This document shows positions 1-5,510 of a DNA stretch of 11,839 nt, piece after piece. Position 1 is the stretch's first letter. Every line of letters begins with the position of its first letter. The position numbers and the translations under genes are program-made. The stretch lies in contig JAJDBO010000069.1 in NCBI GenBank assembly GCA_029261305.1, positions 1 through 11,839 on the forward strand. The letters run 5' to 3'. The notes beneath the pieces are model-generated. The model made no database searches and had not been told where the DNA came from. It worked only from the letters and a program-made list of their open reading frames with translations. The stretch is from Nitrospirales bacterium (lineage in GTDB: Bacteria; Nitrospirota; Nitrospiria; Nitrospirales; UBA8639).

Positions 1-308
1 CGGGCCTTCTCCTGATCCGCCATGCGGTTGAGATAGATTTCCATATCGGCGGCTTTCATGGGCGGCACCAAATGGTATTGATGCACGCAGTCCAAATTCT
101 CCACCAGAAAACTTACCCGATTTCCTTTGAACTGTGTCGCACGCACCGCCTCCGCCAGAGCCTCACGTAGTTGCGTTAACGACTCAATGGGGTCGGGACA
201 GACCCAACTCCCCACTGTTTGTCCCTTAACCACAGCCAACGCACGAAACTGTCCGTGGATCAGGCTCACACCCAACATGGTCTTTTTAAATGGTTTTCCT
301 GTCGCCAT
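1..308 (-). CDS. PilM/GspL-like actin-fold pilus assembly protein (N-terminal part)
   Basis: This is a partial gene: 102 codons from the ATG at 308-306, then it leaves the window at the left edge. A clear ribosome binding site (GAGGGG, plus-strand positions 315-320, 6 nt from the ATG) fixes the start. Residues 11-29 read as the first beta-hairpin of an actin-like domain (MLGVSLIHGQ, then a second strand RALAVVKG). A helix follows around residues 45-58, then a strand (VSFLVEN) and an LVPPM segment near residue 84, the layout of PilM and of the cytoplasmic part of GspL. PilM proteins bind ATP and PilN on the cytoplasmic face of the pilus machine. Here the usual acidic residue of the first phosphate loop (D-I-G) is replaced by S-L-I, so nucleotide binding may be altered. 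PilN, PilO and a secretin would be expected further left but cannot be seen. The call rests on fold pattern and context only. Confidence 0.55.
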   Translation of the reverse strand, partial: MATGKPFKKTMLGVSLIHGQFRALAVVKGQTVGSWVCPDPIESLTQLREALAEAVRATQFKGNRVSFLVENLDCVHQYHLVPPMKAADMEIYLNRMADQEKA

Positions 309-549
309 GGAGTACCCCTCGATTTGTCTCCGCTTCTCACACGATTGCTGAAAATGGCACAACACGAGACACTAATGCTGGTCTCTCATGTTCTGTTTCG
401 GACAGTACGATGGATTTCTTGACCGTTAATAGCAATTAACGCTCAAAAGAGGAGGACTGGAAGATTAGAGGGAATTCACCCAGGGCAATTTCCTACCAAA
501 TTATATGGCCAATTCTTTTAACTAATGCGCCTAGGGGACCGAAAACACT
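309..549. other. divergent intergenic region, PilM-like / PilZ
   Basis: This gap lies between the divergent PilM-like gene (minus) and the PilZ gene (plus), so promoters for both should be here. A TTGACC hexamer at 419-424 looks like a -35 box, but no fitting -10 follows at 16-18 nt. A TTATAT stretch near 500 lacks a good -35. I therefore call no promoter. No convincing coding region is seen on either strand. The clearest structure is the dyad at 424-441, listed separately. Confidence 0.4.
424..441. promoter_or_regulatory. 7-bp dyad, possible operator
   Basis: CGTTAAT, then AGCA, then ATTAACG: a perfect 7-bp inverted repeat around a 4-nt centre. It sits between the divergent PilM-like and PilZ genes and immediately follows a TTGACC hexamer (419-424). 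An AT-rich dyad of this size could be a repressor site or a small hairpin. It has no T-tract, so it is unlikely to be a terminator. Chance occurrence is possible. Confidence 0.25.
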
Positions 550-582
550 ATGAAAATAATTAATTTTACTGGTCCCCAATGA
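550..582 (+). CDS. possible 10-residue leader ORF overlapping the PilZ start
   Basis: An ATG at 550 opens a 10-codon frame (MKIINFTGPQ). Its TGA at 580-582 overlaps the ATG of the PilZ gene at 579-581 in an ATGA arrangement. A purine-rich AGGGGA at 532-537 lies 12 nt upstream of this ATG, whereas the PilZ ATG itself has no Shine-Dalgarno match. The arrangement is what translational coupling would look like, but so short a frame can arise by chance. Confidence 0.25.
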   Translation: MKIINFTGPQ

Positions 583-1022
583 AAAATTTAATAAATTATC
601 TGATCGGTTCCCACACTCCAAAATCCAATCCGTCCGGTTCCAGAGAAGACACGGGGATTATGGATCGTAGAAAATTTCCGCGCTTGGAAGTTCCAGAAGG
701 TGTGCCCATTGCAGCAGAATTCATCACCATGGACGAGATTTTATGGGAAGCTCGATGTATCGATATCAGCTCTGAGGGAGCCCAGATCGAGTTTTCTGAA
801 GACAGCTACCCGAAGGCAGAAGAAGGAGAGAAAGCCCTTCTCAAGATGCGATTAGCCGGACAGGAAGTCAACCTCCCTGCTATTGTCATGACCCGCCAGA
901 AAAACCGCATGAGCCTTTTCCTGCCCCTCGATGTGATCGCCCAAAATCAAGAGCAGGAAGAAACTTTCTTCCGCATTCTCCTCACCTTGGACAGGGCAAT
1001 CCGGCGAAGAAAAATTCAGTAA
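579..1022 (+). CDS. single-domain PilZ protein, putative c-di-GMP receptor
   Basis: A 147-residue soluble protein with no signal peptide or membrane segment. The PilZ domain covers about residues 28-140. The two c-di-GMP contact motifs are intact: RxxxR at R31-R35 (RKFPR) and DxSxxG at D62-G67 (DISSEG). A helical, basic C-terminus ends in RRRKIQ. PilZ proteins of this type read the second messenger and act through protein partners; in several bacteria they control type IV pilus assembly or motility. The gene lies head-to-head with the PilM-like gene and converges on the giant pilin gene, so it is inside the filament locus but on the opposite strand. The ATG at 579 has no evident ribosome binding site. 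An internal ATG at 660 (residue 28) would still keep the whole domain, so the first 27 residues are uncertain. Its target cannot be told from sequence. Confidence 0.85.
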   Translation: MKNLINYLIGSHTPKSNPSGSREDTGIMDRRKFPRLEVPEGVPIAAEFITMDEILWEARCIDISSEGAQIEFSEDSYPKAEEGEKALLKMRLAGQEVNLPAIVMTRQKNRMSLFLPLDVIAQNQEQEETFFRILLTLDRAIRRRKIQ

Positions 1023-1199
1023 ATTCCTTAGTGCTCACCCACTGCTTCCCTTATTAACAGAGAAATTCTCCATGGTCCCATTTTTGATCATGGCCAACCT
1101 CTGGTTACGATTCAGACCTTAGGGAGAAGAAATAGAGCGAGAAACAAGTTCCTGGTTGCCAGGGGCTCGTCTCGAGGAATGGGCGAGTCACAACATTTT
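1023..1199. other. convergent intergenic region with weak hairpins
   Basis: This gap separates the ends of the PilZ gene (plus) and the giant pilin gene (minus), where a bidirectional terminator would be expected. One hairpin is CCATGGTC at 1070-1077 with GATCATGG at 1086-1093 (8 pairs, one of them G-T, 8-nt loop CCATTTTT). A second is CCTGG/CCAGG at 1151-1155/1159-1163 with a 3-nt loop. Neither is followed by a proper T-tract on either strand, so intrinsic termination is only a weak possibility. No gene is seen here. Confidence 0.35.
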
Positions 1200-3452
1200 T
1201 TACGGAAGCGTTAAACTGCCACTTAAATCATCAAAGCCTGCATCAGTATAGCCATCGCTAGAACTATCAATATCTCCGAGCAAGAGAATTTCAATACTTC
1301 TGGTGCCAGTGGGAACCGCTTGACTTGAAATACTAAGGGCAGTCCAGGTTTGGGAGGTGGTCGCATTATTACTATTCACATCTCCCCCAAGTTGTGATCC
1401 TCCCGAAATCTGATCATAAAAAGCAATTCGAATAAATCCAACATCATTGCCGGTCTCTCCAAATCCAAATCCATCAATTGTCACCGTGACACCACCTGCA
1501 TCAATGTCCGTTGCATTCGCGCTGACATCCACCCGTTGATAGATGCCAGTCAAATGATTATCCCCACCGGTCTGGCGGCTTTGATATTCTCCATGACCAA
1601 AATAACTGCCCCCATGAGGGGAAGACATGTAATACGCATCAGTCTCAACTCCCCATTGATTAGCCCCACCATTTCCCTGTAAATCCCCGGTTTTGGTCCA
1701 ACCAGTCAGATCTCCGGTTTCGAAATCCGCATTGGCGATAATTAACGTCCCAATGGAAGCTGTAGTCCCGCCGCCATTCCCATTCAGGGTTACCATGTCG
1801 ATGACTTCATTGGACGAACTACTGAGTCCCACATCGCTTCCATCAAACAGAATGCTCGCTGATCCTACCGTACTGCTGCCTGTGCTCGTGAGGTTCAGGA
1901 TGAACACATCATTGGATTGAACATTGATCTGATTGTCTCCAAATGAGCTATCATCTTGTTCAATAGAGCCAAGAATTTGCCCAGGCTGTAACATGGTATC
2001 CCCTATTTCCGTTTCCACTTCAATCAATTCAATCCCTTCCCACTCCTCATCAATATCAATATCATTGCCATCAATTAATAACGCCAAGGTGCCGCTTGTT
2101 GAAGCCCCAAGAGATGTTGGCGTAAACCTCCAGACATTCCGACTATCACCGGTCAAAAGGATGTCTCCACTAGAAAGAGCCTGGCCCCCAACAGTCGTCG
2201 CCACCTCGACAAGTGTCATGCCCTCAAGGTCACAAATGGGTACAGAACCCTCATCACAATCACCGCCGGAACCAAAAATATCCGACCCATCAAGAAGCAT
2301 GATAAAAGTTCCAGACGAATAATCGTCTAAAGAGCTAGGGCGAAATATAAACACGTCTTCATCACGCACGAATAAAGAATTCAGGCTCGTCAGGGATTCA
2401 CTAGACTCAGTAGAAAGTAAGAGGTCCCCTTCAAGTAAGTTTATTCCGCCAACTAACAAATCTTCGCCCACATAATGCCCGGCATCAATATCCGCGGAAC
2501 TCGTAAAATCTTCCAGGTCTATGACATTCGCGAAGGTCCCATTGGTTTGCCCAGTTGGCCCAGTTTCAAAGGTGAGGTTGGGATCGACAAAGGACACGAC
2601 TTCATTATCTTTCCACGTGACTCCCGGCGTACCAGTGGCGTTGCCGGAGGTAGAGACCCATAAGACTGGGCAAGGTGGCACTGGAGGAATTGCCCATTTC
2701 CTTCCGGACGGCAAACATGGAACATAGGTATAGGTAGCGTCCCCGGTTAATACCAATTGCACTTCAGGCGTTCCGTAGGTACTAGCCTCATCCAAAGAAA
2801 TCGTGGTGCCTTTCACATGGTACTGATTATAGTTGCCAAGCGTACCCCCGCTAGAATTTGTGGTTGTACCCGCGATGTGAAAACTACCTCCCTTTCCCTC
2901 AGCACTTAAATTAATTTGCGAAAACTGACGTGCCATATTGCCTTTATGAATGTGGAGATTCTCGGTGCTCGCCGTTCCCCACCACGTATCAAATTCAGTG
3001 GCATTGGTTATGGTAGGTGCAGCATCGGCTTTCAAATTTGAGATGAGTAAAAACTTGATATTCTCGATATCCCTGGAGGCCAAACCTGTTCCGTTAGAAA
3101 ATCCGGCCGTATTTGGATGGGGAAAGTAGTATCGAGGAAATCCTCTTGGGTTTTGACTTACATTTGCTGCATCAAAGGGAACGTAATTGGGAGCATGGGT
3201 AGCCAGATTAGTCGGCCAAGCCGCATTGGTCTTCATGTACAGCTCTGTTCCTTTGCTAATAGACTCCAAGTTTGTTCTCTCACCGGAGGTGGCTTGTTGA
3301 TCGTGCAATGTCGGCATATTTGGAATTAACACAGACACCCCGATGGTCATGATGGCCAGGACACCGAGAATAGGGAGGAGAGCGAAACCAGACTCGTTAT
3401 TTGCAGGTTGTTGGTCTTGGTCCTTCCATTTTTCACATCTCATAGTCGACAT
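1200..3452 (-). CDS. giant modular pilin-like protein, putative filament tip/adhesin subunit
   Basis: A 750-residue protein with a prepilin-type N-terminus. The leader is about 22 residues ending in Gly22, then FALLP and a hydrophobic helix to about residue 44. Mature position 5 is Pro27 where nearly all pilins have Glu; lack of Glu5 is known in GspK-like tip minor pseudopilins. Residues 60-261 are clearly paralogous to the pilin encoded just upstream (shared GFPRY, LLISN, ADAAPTITNA and a C-terminal Cys pair, here C246/C261). Beyond the Cys pair come a linker (262-330), three degenerate repeats (about 331-417, 418-481, 482-557) and a terminal domain (about 573-750) opening with NADFETGDLTGW, which resembles carbohydrate-binding or other jelly-roll modules. 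Asp, Gly, Ser and Thr are abundant, as in calcium-rich extracellular proteins. It is the last gene of the six-gene cluster, 59 nt after the previous stop. The ATG at 3452 has no clear ribosome binding site; ATG 3443 is an alternative. The tip/adhesin role is inference. Confidence 0.75.
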   Translation of the reverse strand: MSTMRCEKWKDQDQQPANNESGFALLPILGVLAIMTIGVSVLIPNMPTLHDQQATSGERTNLESISKGTELYMKTNAAWPTNLATHAPNYVPFDAANVSQNPRGFPRYYFPHPNTAGFSNGTGLASRDIENIKFLLISNLKADAAPTITNATEFDTWWGTASTENLHIHKGNMARQFSQINLSAEGKGGSFHIAGTTTNSSGGTLGNYNQYHVKGTTISLDEASTYGTPEVQLVLTGDATYTYVPCLPSGRKWAIPPVPPCPVLWVSTSGNATGTPGVTWKDNEVVSFVDPNLTFETGPTGQTNGTFANVIDLEDFTSSADIDAGHYVGEDLLVGGINLLEGDLLLSTESSESLTSLNSLFVRDEDVFIFRPSSLDDYSSGTFIMLLDGSDIFGSGGDCDEGSVPICDLEGMTLVEVATTVGGQALSSGDILLTGDSRNVWRFTPTSLGASTSGTLALLIDGNDIDIDEEWEGIELIEVETEIGDTMLQPGQILGSIEQDDSSFGDNQINVQSNDVFILNLTSTGSSTVGSASILFDGSDVGLSSSSNEVIDMVTLNGNGGGTTASIGTLIIANADFETGDLTGWTKTGDLQGNGGANQWGVETDAYYMSSPHGGSYFGHGEYQSRQTGGDNHLTGIYQRVDVSANATDIDAGGVTVTIDGFGFGETGNDVGFIRIAFYDQISGGSQLGGDVNSNNATTSQTWTALSISSQAVPTGTRSIEILLLGDIDSSSDGYTDAGFDDLSGSLTLP
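1782..2462 (-). repeat. three degenerate protein repeats within the giant pilin
   Basis: The encoded segment holds three diverged copies of a 65-90 residue unit, at residues about 331-417, 418-481 and 482-557. Each has a G-D/Q-I-L-like strand, then a core D-V-F-I-F or N-V-W-R-F strand, a P-T-S-L-G-like turn with Ser/Thr, and an L-L-x-D-G-S-D-I/V strand. The second and third copies are followed by an E-x-I-E/D-x-V-like strand (E-G-I-E-L-I-E-V and E-V-I-D-M-V). Copy one carries an insert with a Cys pair (C399, C407). Similar F-T-P-T-S-L-G...D-G-S-D-V units occur, as I recall, in large secreted bacterial proteins; I know no assigned function. Confidence 0.65.
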
Positions 3453-3511
3453 GGTATTTTTTCTGTTTCATGAGATACGCTTCATGAAATACATCACAGC
3501 CTTTTTCTTCC

Positions 3512-3575
3512 TTAACAATTTGATCCGAAAACATGCCATTGGCTTCCAGCCGTACAATTCGGATCAAATTGATAA
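3512..3575. repeat. near-perfect 18-bp inverted repeat at the minor pilin gene junction
   Basis: The left arm at 3512-3529 (TTAACAATTTGATCCGAA) and the right arm at 3558-3575 (TTCGGATCAAATTGATAA) match as an inverted repeat at 17 of 18 positions, with 28 nt between. On the minus strand the structure covers the last codons of the 262-residue pilin, and the distal arm includes its TAA. No T-tract follows on the minus strand (GGAAGAAAAAGG comes next), so it is not a standard intrinsic terminator. It may be an mRNA stability or processing hairpin that sets the ratio of the two minor pilins. It could also be a scar of the duplication that made the paralogues. Confidence 0.8.
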
Positions 3576-4300
3576 CCTGCATCCGCCATAAGATTTATCC
3601 CGAATTCAAAGCTCCCAGGGGAAAAATTAAAGTCTTCATCAAATTCCACGACGGTTCCACGAACATGATAGGTCATGCGCGTGGCTAAGGTTCCACCATT
3701 TCCAGAATTTGTCCCAGTCCCATCAATGCGGTAACTGCCATGTTGCCCCATTGCACTAATGCTGAGTAAATGAAACAACGAAGAAACATGACCTCGATAG
3801 ATCTGAACGTCGGGGGTTGTGGTCGTATCGGTATTCCAATACGAATCGAATTGACTGGCATTGGTAATAGTCGGAGCAGCATCGGCGCTCACGTTGGAAA
3901 TCAATAGATATCGAGCATCGGCAAGTTCCGAAACCGTGAGACCTGTAGAATTGACATAGCTACTGGTGTCGGGATGGACAAACAGGTATCGAGGAAAACC
4001 GCGGTCGTTCGTGGTTATTTGGGCCACACCAAATGCCACATAATCCGGGCTCAGGTCGGAAAGGGTGGAGGGCCAATCATAATTAGTCCGAAGGTACAGC
4101 TCCACACCTTCAGCGATTGCCTCTAAATTTTGACCTTCTGCCTCCTGAGCCGCACGATCCACTTGATCTAAAATGGTCGGCGCCACAATCGCCATCAAGG
4201 TGGCCATCACTGCCAACACGCCAATCACTTCAATCAAGGTAAACCCTTGATTCGAACTATGCCTTAGGAACCAGCGGAGATGAAAGTTTGATCGTCCCAC
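3512..4300 (-). CDS. type IV pilin-like minor subunit, short paralogue of the giant pilin
   Basis: A 262-residue prepilin. The leader is 19 residues ending in Gly19, cleavage would fall before Phe20, and the FTLIE motif has its Glu at residue 24, followed by a hydrophobic helix to about residue 42. A prepilin peptidase (PilD/GspO type, not in the window) should process it. Residues from about 60 on are shared with the next gene (GFPRY, RYLLISN, SADAAPTITNAS, YHVRGT). The protein ends exactly at Cys262, which with Cys249 could form the C-terminal disulfide loop typical of type IV pilins. The start is GTG at 4300-4298, 1 nt after the platform-protein stop, with GGGAGGA at plus-strand 4311-4317, 10 nt away; no other start precedes the cleavage site. 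Tight spacing argues for co-transcription with the ATPase and platform genes. Whether it is a minor or a structural subunit is not shown by sequence. Confidence 0.8.
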   Translation of the reverse strand: MGRSNFHLRWFLRHSSNQGFTLIEVIGVLAVMATLMAIVAPTILDQVDRAAQEAEGQNLEAIAEGVELYLRTNYDWPSTLSDLSPDYVAFGVAQITTNDRGFPRYLFVHPDTSSYVNSTGLTVSELADARYLLISNVSADAAPTITNASQFDSYWNTDTTTTPDVQIYRGHVSSLFHLLSISAMGQHGSYRIDGTGTNSGNGGTLATRMTYHVRGTVVEFDEDFNFSPGSFEFGINLMADAGYQFDPNCTAGSQWHVFGSNC

Positions 4301-4301
4301 C

Positions 4302-5510
4302 TCAACGAATTCCTCCCACCAAACTCATCATGGGCAAGAAGATGGACACGGCGACAAACCCGAGTAAGATAATCAACCCAACCGTGACCAGGGGTTCAAT
4401 GAGGCCAAACACTCTTTTCATACGTCGAGGAATTTCTTCGTTGTAGTAATCCGAAACATTACTCATAGTTTGGCCCAATCGCCCTGAGGATTCTCCGACT
4501 GTCACCATCTGCAACACCATGGGAGGAAACACCGAATAGCGACTTAAACATTTACTCAAGGGCACGCCTTCTGAGACGCCCTTTTCGGTTTCCACGAGGG
4601 CTTTTTCCACGACCCGATTTCCTACCAACGATTGGCAAAGTTTCAGACAACGTAAAATGGGCACTCCCGAACGAAAGAGTACCCCGAAATTCTGGGCAAA
4701 TCGGGAAATCACCAGCATTTGAATGACTTCCCCAAAAATGGGGAGTTTGAGTTTCAAGGCATCGACTTGGTACCCCACTTGAGGAGAACTTTTGCCAAGC
4801 AGTAGTAGGATCGGAATCAAAAAAAAGAGCGGAACCCAATACATCCACGTCGCAACAAGGAAGTCACTCGTATGCATGATGACGATCGTGGGAAGAGGAA
4901 GTGGAACTTTCAGGCTTACCAAGACCGTCGAGAAGCGAGGGATCACAAACGTGAAGAGCAAAATCATAAACATGAAGAGTCCACCCAACACCAAGGAAGG
5001 GTAGATTGTGGCCTGTCGAACATCGCCAATCATGCGATCCACCCATTCCAGATATCGTCGCAGTTCGCCGAAGGTGTCGGCTAACGTTCCACTTTCTTCT
5101 CCTGCTTGAATGAGATGTGCCATTTCTTCGGGGAAATACGAAGGGTGCTCTTTGAGCGCTTCATGAAGGGGCACTCCGGTCTCGATTCGTTTCCAAATTG
5201 CCTGCATCACTTTTTTGAACTGTGGATCAGTCGCGTTGTCCGCAAAGCCTTTTATCGCCGGCGATACCTGCACTCCTGCGGCAAGAAGACTGTTCATATG
5301 AATGCCAAAGACTATCAGCAATTGTCGCTTGGCCCGATTGAATCGAGTTTTTTTTTGTGCCCCCCCGCCTGCCGCGGTTTCTTTGGCCTCAACAAGCCAC
5401 AGTCCATTTCCCTCCAATTGAGATTGGAGAGCTTTCATATCCAAAGCAGAGAGAATGCCTTCCACCGATTGGCCTTGTCCATCAACCGCGCGATATGCGA
5501 ACTTAACCAT
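4302..5510 (-). CDS. GspF/PilC-family inner-membrane platform protein
   Basis: 402 residues, the usual length for the family. It begins with the short N-terminal domain (residues 1-45, FAYRAVDGQGQSVEG). Two T2SSF domains follow at about residues 67-190 and 268-392; the glycine/glutamate turn recurs in both (AGEESGTLAD at 136-145 and VGESSGRLGQ at 338-347). Three membrane segments are visible at about 172-191, 222-239 and 373-395. The protein sits in the inner membrane, couples the cytoplasmic ATPase to the growing filament and is thought to turn prepilins into the filament base. The ATG at 5510 overlaps the end of the ATPase gene by 8 nt (ATGGTTAA), so translational coupling is likely; the local ribosome site (GGGTG, 4 nt away) is weak. 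No unusual residues were noticed. Confidence 0.93.
   Translation of the reverse strand: MVKFAYRAVDGQGQSVEGILSALDMKALQSQLEGNGLWLVEAKETAAGGGAQKKTRFNRAKRQLLIVFGIHMNSLLAAGVQVSPAIKGFADNATDPQFKKVMQAIWKRIETGVPLHEALKEHPSYFPEEMAHLIQAGEESGTLADTFGELRRYLEWVDRMIGDVRQATIYPSLVLGGLFMFMILLFTFVIPRFSTVLVSLKVPLPLPTIVIMHTSDFLVATWMYWVPLFFLIPILLLLGKSSPQVGYQVDALKLKLPIFGEVIQMLVISRFAQNFGVLFRSGVPILRCLKLCQSLVGNRVVEKALVETEKGVSEGVPLSKCLSRYSVFPPMVLQMVTVGESSGRLGQTMSNVSDYYNEEIPRRMKRVFGLIEPLVTVGLIILLGFVAVSIFLPMMSLVGGIR

Noticed and set aside
1151..1163. CCTGG-TTG-CCAGG hairpin as an intrinsic terminator for the pilin cluster
   Set aside because: The stem is only 5 bp and no T-tract follows on the minus strand, so it does not meet the usual terminator pattern.
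2519..2727. Overlapping open frames on both strands inside the giant pilin gene
   Set aside because: They are shadow frames of the continuous 750-residue gene, have no ribosome site and show no recognisable protein pattern.
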